Source of the DNA: a bacterium UBP14_UBA6098
GTDB lineage: Bacteria > UBP14 > UBA6098
Assembly (NCBI GenBank): GCA_002428525.1
Contig: DIWU01000013.1
Location: 39,600-103,599, forward strand
Length of the DNA stretch: 64,000 bases
Direction: 5' to 3'
This document shows positions 17,801 to 24,657 of this stretch, piece after piece (positions within the stretch are counted from its first letter, which is position 1; each line of letters opens with the position of its first letter). The position numbers and the translations under genes were made by a program. The notes below the pieces were generated by a model that worked only from the letters and a program-made list of their open reading frames with translations, searched no databases and was not told the DNA's origin.

Positions 17801-19622
17801 CGATCCGCGTTGGATTCCCTATCCGGTCGGTGGCGACACAATGTTCACAATGGTTGCAGACCCCTCGGAGGGAATGAAGATCATCTACGGATGGCTTCTT
17901 TCCGAGAGCTTTATAGTAAGCGAGATGGATCAGGACACGATCTATCTCGATATGACCGCTCCTCAACAGAACGAGGGCTTCTTCGTTTGGGATACCACCT
18001 CCTCGGACAATTTCCCGACGGTCTTCAAGGCCGCAATGGGATGGTCGAACGAGCGCTATATCTTCGCTCAGGTGCCCGGTTCTTATGACGAGGGTTGCGG
18101 CACCGACAGCATGAAGTTCTCCGGCGGAATCGCGCTGTCACTTTGGCAGGCAATCGATTTCCATGCGGACACAGACGAACACAGTGTTGCACTGTCGTTC
18201 CGCACGGACAGCATTCCGCTGATTATGGACACCTCGATCGAGGGTGGAAAGCAGATAACCTCGCGCCTTCGCGACTCCGCGGGCAACTGGGGCAATGTCT
18301 TCAATGCTTTAAGCCAGATTACGATCGACGGCGGCTATGATATTACGCCTCCGGACTTCTTCTTCCTCGATGTTTTCTCCGAAGAGGAAACCGACAGCGT
18401 CACCTCGGTGCTTCCCGCCTATCTCCCGATTCGCTTCGAGGACGATCCCGCACCGGGATTCCTCTGGAAGGTTTGTTGGCAGATCGACGGCAGTTCGTCT
18501 ATGATCGATTGCACCACCTTCGATTCGACATGGTGGACTCCGACGAGCGGAATATTCTATGCCGCTTTCCCCGAGGACTTACGCTCGCAATTGCTTCCCG
18601 ATGTTCACTATCAACTCGGCGCAGTTGTTATCGACTCCGCGGGAAACCCGAGCGAGCTTAAAACAACCGATCTTCTAATCATTCCCGATTCCGTCGAGTT
18701 CGCCTTCGAGGTCGTCGATACTAACGACCTTGAAGATAGCGAATACTGCGGGGAACTCACTGTTGCCACTCATATTATGATGGACAACCCGCCGGACTAT
18801 ATGCGTTTCGGCGAAAGCGCCTCCGGTCTCGGAAGCTGGATGGCATTCTCCGAATTCGGCGAGTTCACCTTCGGCTCGAGCCTCAACGGCATGAAGTTCG
18901 TTTACGCTCAAGTTCGCTATGGCTCTCAAGAATCGAAGATAGCTCTCGATTCGATTATCCTCGATACGCAGAACCCGAGTGTATCGAATATCGTCGCCTT
19001 CGATATCTCCACCGGCGACCGTTACTACTCGGACGATCGCGAGATCGGCTTCAAGGCTATGGGCGCGAGCGATGCCCCTCCCGGAAAGATCGGCTCTATG
19101 CTGGTCGCCGAGGATGCGGCCTTCTCAGTCAATCTTCAGAGATGCCCGATCGATCTTGCGGACAGCACCTGCACCTATACTGCGAGCGAGCTTCCCGATA
19201 TCGCTGAGGGCTCTGTTGCCGGCGGTGCGATCCGTCAGGACGCGAGAACCTTCTGGGTCAAGCTTCTCGACAAGGCCGAAAATGAGTCACAACTCAAGAC
19301 ACCGTCGATAGTTATCGATCTCGATAAAGACCTTGTCACAAACTTCCCGAATCCGTTCAACCCGAATATAGAGCCGACTATTGTTCGTATCAAAGGTCTC
19401 GCGACCGGCGGAAGCGTCGAGCTCAATATTTACGATAACTATGGCAACCTCGTTTGGAATACCTCAGCCACCGCCCCCGGCGGAAGCAAGATTGTCGATA
19501 TCCGTTGGGACGGTAAAAACGGCAAAGGCGATCCGGTGGCCGCCGGAGTTTATATCGCCGTTGTCGAGGTGGAAGGAAAAGTCATCAAACGCAAGTTAGC
19601 CGTCTGGAAGGGGGGTGAGTGA
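14874..19622 (+). CDS. Giant exported repeat protein with C-terminal sorting-like domain
   Basis: 1582 residues from the TTG at 14874, which has AAGGAG seven bases upstream and gives a clean signal peptide (VKTMPLILGILALGLFGSLLAQ); an ATG at 14838 lacks a ribosome-binding site. The body is built of Ig-like modules, each with a LDT..P boundary phrase (LDTESPVL, LDTQRPTV, LDTRVPVI, LDTQNPSV) and an internal RDSAGN or KDRAGN phrase, spaced roughly 110-170 residues, diverged at DNA level. The final domain has NFPNPFNPN, IYDNYGNLVW and VAAGVYIAVVEVEGK. It follows the first giant by 62 bases and overlaps the region just before the PorV-like gene, implying an operon. Probable surface or extracellular fibre protein; no enzyme motif seen. 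Confidence 0.85.
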   Translation: MRVKTMPLILGILALGLFGSLLAQPAPVLTLEPEFTAGHVNPVLWSEPPSYSVTITAWEIWVDTASAGMPSWPDADYEDILGPDRISIGPIPVADAADFGTTYGGDYAYPVGSGAYGRADDPLTSGLRYCYKVRYRWTMSGETFGFSDWSGTYCSTQDAAPPAVVVDSLPEWWNTSTVRIQYDADDALVGTVDTVILYYRMPPSTTWLRAMAIVPPPPLYVGYFDFDVSGTGDGEYEFFVGAWDALGNGTIPVGTLHAPMAGTKVDDTNPTSTILETGALPLYYTGWAGGIELFISASDAYSGLTAVYLDTDFGGSPTFSFDSAFYGAVESVPRDTFVFSRTENGIWNIRSKAIDLAGNHENELTWDWTFYVDTRVPIFDATDVTDTTTAPHRYDVPAMAGWTNSRVVKVIPTGANDPLVDGYASGLDTIAVASNSLFTADYMGFIPSAFYLWTAPDGDGEKEVHAKLKDRAGNISDSRFGLISLDTESPVLSACTLWNHATPGTPTDTTVSLTVDVTVHQDPYYGSASGIFFTQSAADLNSISELAWRPLADSYTFTFTGFSSGEWMKLYSVLRDSAGNVSEAAVDSIRYIHGNKWVEIYNISDIDGPDATGRYTDTTEVFIHLRYGNGIDTIMVWDGSSMLTPPDTVFPVPDPDGESDTITIVGKLNRVDGWHTLAVRGKANYDIILTDVDSASIELDTQRPTVPNFHALDLTNHTEPLIPADVADTGWTNSSDVRALFTGSYDTGGESGGTGLYRYKLSVGPTELDFGPFPGTYQVEFALPTGDGVYSILGDVQDSAGNWASEGPDPLFEIKLDTRVPVIDSIQLLDASSLSPDYTDEPGIIVKIFGDDTPWTPAYAAIFENTASYPNSVRAIRRPFGSGTIAFTLTDTLTGGIKTVFVALMDKAGNISAMGSATIIFNKEIVLDMRLFDYDSDPENQVCTNSPTIGVHLISSGTPAAAYILSETPGEAPLPDDPRWIPYPVGGDTMFTMVADPSEGMKIIYGWLLSESFIVSEMDQDTIYLDMTAPQQNEGFFVWDTTSSDNFPTVFKAAMGWSNERYIFAQVPGSYDEGCGTDSMKFSGGIALSLWQAIDFHADTDEHSVALSFRTDSIPLIMDTSIEGGKQITSRLRDSAGNWGNVFNALSQITIDGGYDITPPDFFFLDVFSEEETDSVTSVLPAYLPIRFEDDPAPGFLWKVCWQIDGSSSMIDCTTFDSTWWTPTSGIFYAAFPEDLRSQLLPDVHYQLGAVVIDSAGNPSELKTTDLLIIPDSVEFAFEVVDTNDLEDSEYCGELTVATHIMMDNPPDYMRFGESASGLGSWMAFSEFGEFTFGSSLNGMKFVYAQVRYGSQESKIALDSIILDTQNPSVSNIVAFDISTGDRYYSDDREIGFKAMGASDAPPGKIGSMLVAEDAAFSVNLQRCPIDLADSTCTYTASELPDIAEGSVAGGAIRQDARTFWVKLLDKAENESQLKTPSIVIDLDKDLVTNFPNPFNPNIEPTIVRIKGLATGGSVELNIYDNYGNLVWNTSATAPGGSKIVDIRWDGKNGKGDPVAAGVYIAVVEVEGKVIKRKLAVWKGGE

Positions 19623-19624
19623 TC

Positions 19625-21436
19625 ATGAGAAGAAATTCGATTAGATGCTCGTTGATTATCGCCCTTTTCGCTCTGGTCTCATGCACGATTTTCGCTCAAG
19701 ACGGTAGTGCCGGACAAGCCGGCGAGCTTATCCGTAGCGGTCTCGACGCCCGTAGTTTCTCGATGGGTCGCGCCTATACGGTTATGCCCACCGGCGGCGA
19801 CGCCCTCGTTTGGAACCCCGCCGGCTTAGGCAAGATCGGCCGCTGGGAGCTTCGCTTCATGCATGCTCAGGGCTATCTCGACAGCCGCACGGAATATGGC
19901 AGTTTTGCCCTTCCGATCGGCAAGCTCGGCGGCTTCGGTCTCGGTTTCGCCAATGAGGGTGTCAGCTCAATCGAGGGTAGAGACGCCTTCAACCGCCCGA
20001 CCGAAGAAATCAAGTGGGGCGAATCGGCCGCACTTTTGGGCTGGGGCCGCTCTTTCATGCAGAACAAACTCTATGCCGGTCTCGCCGCTAAGTATGTTAT
20101 GCAGAATATGGGCGACGAGTCGGCCAACGGCTTCGGCGGTTTCGATGTCGGACTCATCTCGAAAGAATTCATGTTCAAATATCGCGCTGGTCTGACGATT
20201 CAGAACCTCGGCGCAACCGAGATCAACGGCGACGCCTATCCGATGACGATTCGCGCCGGCCTCGGATGGAGGGCCTTGAACGATCTTTACATCACGGCCG
20301 ACGGTGAGATGGTTTCCGGAAGGGATATCTCGCCGCGTGTTGGTGCTGAATATTATATCGGATGGGTTGTTATCCGCGCCGGTTATGATGTTATGAAGCC
20401 GGAATTGACCTTCGGCCTCGGACTTCAACTGGACAACCTGACCGGCAAGGTTGCAGGGATGTATCCCCGCCTCGATTATGCCGGCGGTGCCCTCAGTCCG
20501 GTCGGCAATAACTTCGCTCGTGTGTCTCTGACGCTTATGGGCGAGGAGGTCAGTAAAATCGAGGATATCGAGGGCGACCCGTGTTCACAGCTCTCGACGA
20601 TCGAGCCTCATATGAGCAAGCGCGGTTTCGTTGGCGCAAAGGCGAACCTCATCTATGGTGAGTGTCGCTTCAACGATGAGGCCCTGATGGTGCCCTTGAA
20701 CATCGATCATAAGCTCGGAGATATTTACTCCTTCTTTAACGCCGCGTATTATGGCAAGTATGGCTCGAATTGGGCTACGGAGATCGTCACCGATACTCTC
20801 GCGCAGACGATTTTCAGCCAGAAAACACATTATATGTTCGGCGAGACCCGCATGGCCAAAGGGATGGATATCGAGGCGAAGAGCCTTTTGGAGCAACTCA
20901 TCGCGGCAGGCGGAGACAGCGCGCATTACGACCTTAGGCTTCAATACGACCTCGCGCTCATTAAAGAGCAACTCGGCGAGACCGACGAGGCCCTCAAGGA
21001 TTACGAGTCGATCGCCGAGAAGAATGTCAACGATCCGGTCAAGGTGCTTGCACTTTATCGCGGAGCGAATATTCTTCGAGACAGAGACAAAACAAAGGCG
21101 ATCAACTACCTTGAAACCTTAGTCGGCAAATACGGCACCGGCTTCTGGAACGATCGCGGTGAAAGATTGAGCTATCCTATGTTCCCGAAATACAAGGATA
21201 ACTCTTTGGCCGACGACGCAAATGTCCTTCTCGCGGACATTATCTTCTCAACCGCCGCGGGCGATCCTTCAATTATTCGCAAAGCGCTCGCGCTTTATCT
21301 CGATGTCCTGATCTATTATCCCGATATGGATCAATCGGTTCGCAGGACGGCCGCCGAGAAGGCCGCTATCTGCTATGACGAGTTGGGCGATTCCGCGAGT
21401 GCCGCGAAATTGCGCCTTAAAGCGAGTGAGATATAA
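19625..21436 (+). CDS. PorV/PorQ-like outer membrane barrel with TPR tail
   Basis: About 603 residues. Signal peptide ends near ALVSCTIFAQ. Residues about 25-320 match the PorV/PorQ style of FCB outer membrane proteins: SGLDARSFSMGRAYT, DALVWNPAGLG, alternating barrel strands and GAEYYIGWVVIRAGYD. Residues about 400-600 hold TPR-like helices (EALKDYESIAEKN, ALALYLDVLIYYPDM). PorV in type IX secretion binds sorting-domain cargo at the outer membrane, and here it directly follows two genes for such cargo, so a similar export or anchoring role is a reasonable inference. The ATG at 19625 is preferred to a GTG at 19619 because the GGGGGGTGAG site then has correct spacing. Confidence 0.8.
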   Translation: MRRNSIRCSLIIALFALVSCTIFAQDGSAGQAGELIRSGLDARSFSMGRAYTVMPTGGDALVWNPAGLGKIGRWELRFMHAQGYLDSRTEYGSFALPIGKLGGFGLGFANEGVSSIEGRDAFNRPTEEIKWGESAALLGWGRSFMQNKLYAGLAAKYVMQNMGDESANGFGGFDVGLISKEFMFKYRAGLTIQNLGATEINGDAYPMTIRAGLGWRALNDLYITADGEMVSGRDISPRVGAEYYIGWVVIRAGYDVMKPELTFGLGLQLDNLTGKVAGMYPRLDYAGGALSPVGNNFARVSLTLMGEEVSKIEDIEGDPCSQLSTIEPHMSKRGFVGAKANLIYGECRFNDEALMVPLNIDHKLGDIYSFFNAAYYGKYGSNWATEIVTDTLAQTIFSQKTHYMFGETRMAKGMDIEAKSLLEQLIAAGGDSAHYDLRLQYDLALIKEQLGETDEALKDYESIAEKNVNDPVKVLALYRGANILRDRDKTKAINYLETLVGKYGTGFWNDRGERLSYPMFPKYKDNSLADDANVLLADIIFSTAAGDPSIIRKALALYLDVLIYYPDMDQSVRRTAAEKAAICYDELGDSASAAKLRLKASEI

Positions 21437-21486
21437 TGAGAATCCTACAACTAATCATAACTCAAGCGTATCCCAAGGAGGAACAA

Positions 21487-22854
21487 ATGAAGTTCAACCG
21501 CATCCCATACGGCGTGATGCTGGCAATTCTTGTCGGTATTATCGCGGTCGCAGGTTCGGCTTCTGCGCAGGCTGTTGCAGAATTCGATTCCCTTTGGCTA
21601 CATACTGCCGACGCAAGATGGGAAAAGACCGAAGAAAGTTTCAACCTCACGATGGAATGGGAGCTTTATATCAAGAAAGCTCAGGACAAAAGAGGATCGA
21701 AGTTTGCCGGTGAGTGGACCAAACTTGCCCCCGAGACTGTAGAATATACCTACAGAGTTGAGGTCGCCACAGATTCAGCATTCAACACAATCGAAAAGCA
21801 ACAGGAAACGACAGAGAGTTCTCTGACAATCCGCGATTTGAATTTCGATCAATTCTATTTCGCAAGGGTTAGGCTTGTTGATGCTCCGATCAATTACAGG
21901 GACGATTTTGCCTCTGGAACGATCTACAAACACGAAAAACAGATGGGCGGAAAAAGCGAAGAAAATACGGGGGTTATAGGTTTCATTCGTTTCTCATTTA
22001 AAAACGGTGGATGGCAAACCTATGTCATCACTGCACTCGCCCTGTTGGTGATCTTTTTCGTGTGGCCGGTCACATGGTTTAGGCTTCGTTTAACTAATGT
22101 TTTCCCTCCGAACAAGCCCGGCTTCCTTTATTCCGCTCTTCCGTTCGATAGAACGGGTAAAACAGACCATATATCCCCGAAGGGCAATGTATATGTTCGA
22201 GAAGTAGCCAAGTATTGGTCGCGCGCTATGGCGGCCATGGCTTCCGATCCTTCTAACTGGGCTAGCACGGAAGCCTATATCAAAGCCTCCGCTCAAGAGC
22301 AGGAAGAAGTGAAGAAACGCCGCTGGCTCGAGGAAGGTCTTCCCGCTATAGAACAAGCTATCGATGTTTGTAAGAATGGTGTTCCGGGCATCAAACTCAA
22401 GAAGAAACCGCTCGAATACCCCTTCCCGCGCGTTCTTCTCGCCGCTCTCGAGAATCAGAGAATCAACCGGAACAACTGGTGGGCTAGTCAAGAAATGGAC
22501 AGAGCTGTTGAAAATACAGCATATAAGGAGATCGACGAACTCAAGGGCTGGAGTGTCACAGCATTCTGGGCTATTGGTTCTATCGAGCCTATGTTGGGTC
22601 TGTTCGGAACGGTTGAGGGTATTCAGAAAGCATTCCAGAGGATTCAGGCAAAGCTCAAAGAAAACCCGGATGCCCCTATGTCGGAAACGGTTGAGAACCT
22701 TGCTAGCGGAATCTATCAGGCTCTTATCACCACATTCTTCGGTCTGCTTTTCGGCATTCCTTTCATGATCGGCTACTATTACTATCGTGGAAAGGCAGAC
22801 TGGATTTTCGGCAAGTTTGAAGAAATCATAATTGACCTTTTAAACAGGGCTTAA
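21487..22854 (+). CDS. TolQ/ExbB/MotA-family proton channel with FN3-like periplasmic extension
   Basis: 455 residues. The ATG at 21487 is chosen for its AAGGAGG site; an ATG at 21436 lacks one. Signal peptide 1-28 (ILVGIIAVAGSASA), then an FN3-like domain about 35-150 (YTYRVEVATDSAF, FYFARVRLVDA), a membrane helix 176-198, a cytoplasmic region about 199-355, and the MotA/TolQ/ExbB core with LGLFGTVEGI near 370 and GIYQALITTFFGLLFGIP near 408. Such proteins form the proton channel stator around paired TolR/ExbD helices. The exported N-terminal domain is absent from ordinary ExbB/TolQ. It is followed by two ExbD/TolR genes, so a 1 channel : 2 plug gene set is encoded. Confidence 0.88.
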   Translation: MKFNRIPYGVMLAILVGIIAVAGSASAQAVAEFDSLWLHTADARWEKTEESFNLTMEWELYIKKAQDKRGSKFAGEWTKLAPETVEYTYRVEVATDSAFNTIEKQQETTESSLTIRDLNFDQFYFARVRLVDAPINYRDDFASGTIYKHEKQMGGKSEENTGVIGFIRFSFKNGGWQTYVITALALLVIFFVWPVTWFRLRLTNVFPPNKPGFLYSALPFDRTGKTDHISPKGNVYVREVAKYWSRAMAAMASDPSNWASTEAYIKASAQEQEEVKKRRWLEEGLPAIEQAIDVCKNGVPGIKLKKKPLEYPFPRVLLAALENQRINRNNWWASQEMDRAVENTAYKEIDELKGWSVTAFWAIGSIEPMLGLFGTVEGIQKAFQRIQAKLKENPDAPMSETVENLASGIYQALITTFFGLLFGIPFMIGYYYYRGKADWIFGKFEEIIIDLLNRA

Positions 22855-22870
22855 TCCAAGGAGGGGCAGA

Positions 22871-23449
22871 ATGCCCATAAAACAAGCAGAGGATATACCT
22901 TCTCCGGATTGGACCTCCTTGATCGATATTATCTTCCAGCTTCTCATATTTTTTATGATTACGCTGGCTCTGGGCACTGTTACTCAACAAGCAAGTGCCC
23001 AAATGGAAGGGGAATTGGATGAGAATCTCCCCGAGTTGCCCGGAATGAGCAACTTGGGGGAGGCCCTCGATATTGGCCCCGGCGTGATACTTATTCATGT
23101 CGCTCCCGATGAGGAAGACAAAGTATCCGGCGATATTATGGTTTATCTTCTTAATGAAGAAATCCCTAATGTCGAAGAAGCGGAAAAGGACTCGACTCGT
23201 AAAGCGGGTCCCTTCTCTTGGGATGTTGCCTATAAGAATCTTCAAAGGCAACTCACCTTTGCAAGGGATTACAATGAACCTCTTCCAAGAGTTGAGATGA
23301 GAGCTTACGCCGGAACACCCTACGGTCTTGTTCTCGATATCATGAATCTTTGCTATCACGATGAACCCGAAATGAGGATCGATCAGGTCTATTTCAGGTT
23401 CGCGAGGCTGGCGAAGGAGCAAGCTCTATCGACTGGAGGTGGCGCGTGA
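22871..23449 (+). CDS. ExbD/TolR-family protein, first copy
   Basis: 192 residues. A short cytoplasmic head is followed by one membrane helix, DWTSLIDIIFQLLIFFMIT (about residues 13-31), carrying the proton-responsive Asp of the family, and a periplasmic domain with a YAGTPYGLVLDIMNLC segment, the usual ExbD PYG/VDIM-like end. With the preceding channel protein it would convert proton flux to movement of a periplasmic or outer-membrane partner. AAGGAGG precedes the start and the end overlaps the second copy by four bases. Confidence 0.88.
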   Translation: MPIKQAEDIPSPDWTSLIDIIFQLLIFFMITLALGTVTQQASAQMEGELDENLPELPGMSNLGEALDIGPGVILIHVAPDEEDKVSGDIMVYLLNEEIPNVEEAEKDSTRKAGPFSWDVAYKNLQRQLTFARDYNEPLPRVEMRAYAGTPYGLVLDIMNLCYHDEPEMRIDQVYFRFARLAKEQALSTGGGA

Positions 23450-24006
23450 GAAGAGTAGAAGCAAGCTACGAAAAGCCCGACTGGACCTCTATGATCGATA
23501 TCATCTTCCAGTTGATGATCTTTTTCTTGGTGACTATGAGTGTTCTTCCCGCGGTGAAATCCGCACCGCAGGTCGAAGGTAATATGTCCCTTCCGACACC
23601 GAGTCAGGGAAGCTCCGAGGTCTCGCATCTCGTCCAGATAATACAAGTCCCATTTAAAACCAACATGTATGGCTATCTCGTTCTCGACGGCACTCCGCAA
23701 TCTGCCGAATTCTATAAGGATGTTGACAGAAACCGTGCATTCTTGAACGACCAATACGCGTTGGAAAGCGAGATCGTTCTCGCTACCAATATGGGGCTTT
23801 GGTTTAATGAACCAGGTCTCAAAGCCAAGTTCCAGGAAGCCTTCAGTCAACAGGATGTCAAAGTGATCATCAGAGCCGCCAGAAATGTCCCGTATGGCGA
23901 AGTGGTTAAGGTCCATTCGATATTATACAATATCGGTATCTCCAAAATCGCATGGCTCGATGGGACTGTAGCATCACTCAAAGCAGATATCAAGGAGGTG
24001 AGGTAG
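23446..24006 (+). CDS. ExbD/TolR-family protein, second copy
   Basis: 186 residues from a GTG overlapping the first copy's stop; GGAGGTGG lies just upstream. The transmembrane segment DWTSMIDIIFQLMIFFLVT is nearly the same as in the first copy, including the Asp, but the periplasmic part is different in sequence (RNVPYGEVVKVHSILYNIG near the end), so the two are paralogues with distinct partners or geometry rather than a recent duplication. The arrangement of one TolQ-like and two TolR-like genes resembles that of the AglR-AglQ-AglS gliding motor of Myxococcus; this is an analogy, not proof of the same role. Confidence 0.87.
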   Translation: MRRVEASYEKPDWTSMIDIIFQLMIFFLVTMSVLPAVKSAPQVEGNMSLPTPSQGSSEVSHLVQIIQVPFKTNMYGYLVLDGTPQSAEFYKDVDRNRAFLNDQYALESEIVLATNMGLWFNEPGLKAKFQEAFSQQDVKVIIRAARNVPYGEVVKVHSILYNIGISKIAWLDGTVASLKADIKEVR

Positions 24007-24573
24007 ATGCAGAAACTCGGAATCACCTTCAAGATAGCGCTTTTCAGTGCTCTACTCTTCGCTTTGTCGATGTCTTTCGGTTGTAAAAGCGGTTTAGAGG
24101 GCGAGAGTTCCTTCGACTCTGAAGACGGCCCGAAGATCATCTTCCGTGGCGGTTATGGTAACATCGTTATCAAGTATCAACCGCCGCCGGAACCGATCTT
24201 CATGATTGGTAACGCCACTCGCTATCTCGATTTCAACGAGCTTCAACAAAAATACGGTGTTGTCGAACAGCCGTTAATTATCTCATATACGGTGAAAACA
24301 TCGGTTATGAGCACAACTGTCGAGAGCAATACTCTCGATCCGGCCTTCGATAATGAAATCCTCGCTATAATTAAAAGCTGGACATACACCCGTTGGGGCT
24401 TCGGAAGAATGAGAATCAAGGTTGAGATGGCAAGAAGCCGTATAACAGTCGATATGAGCGGAGCCAACCTCGCCGATAGGGTGCCTAATATGAGCATGCC
24501 TCGTTTCGGTGAGTCCAAGGATATGGTTGCCGCATATGGTTTCAGCAAGATAACCCAAGCTGGCATCGATTAA
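24007..24573 (+). CDS. Lipoprotein with TonB-like C-terminal segment
   Basis: 188 residues. A signal segment (IALFSALLFALSMSFGC) ends in a Cys that could be lipidated, although the lipobox is imperfect. The segment DPAFDNEILAIIKSWTYTRW followed by a MRIKVEM strand resembles the end of TonB/AgmX-type C-terminal domains (D..LD..I...I..W.F...G...V.V). It begins right after the second ExbD gene with a GGAGGTGAGG site, and a terminator follows, so it is the last gene of the motor transcript. As the partner of an Exb-like motor it would pass force to an outer membrane protein; this is inferred from position and a weak similarity. Confidence 0.6.
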   Translation: MQKLGITFKIALFSALLFALSMSFGCKSGLEGESSFDSEDGPKIIFRGGYGNIVIKYQPPPEPIFMIGNATRYLDFNELQQKYGVVEQPLIISYTVKTSVMSTTVESNTLDPAFDNEILAIIKSWTYTRWGFGRMRIKVEMARSRITVDMSGANLADRVPNMSMPRFGESKDMVAAYGFSKITQAGID

Positions 24574-24577
24574 ACAA

Positions 24578-24610
24578 TACGCCCGCCTGTTTCGGGCGGG
24601 CGTAATTTTT
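24578..24610 (+). terminator. Rho-independent terminator after the motor genes
   Basis: Arms ACGCCCGCC (24579-24587) and GGCGGGCGT (24595-24603), seven-base loop, then AATTTTT. It separates the giant-protein/motor transcript from the following TPR/NHL gene, for which I see no clear promoter in the remaining 50 bases. Confidence 0.9.
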
Positions 24611-24657
24611 GACTTTTTTAAAAATTTGCAATTTGAAACATAAGCAAAGAGGATGAA

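Noticed and set aside
15000..19600. Possible CRISPR or tandem DNA repeat array in the second giant gene.
   Set aside because: The repetition is at protein level only (boundary phrases about 110-170 residues apart); the DNA has no short regularly spaced exact repeats.
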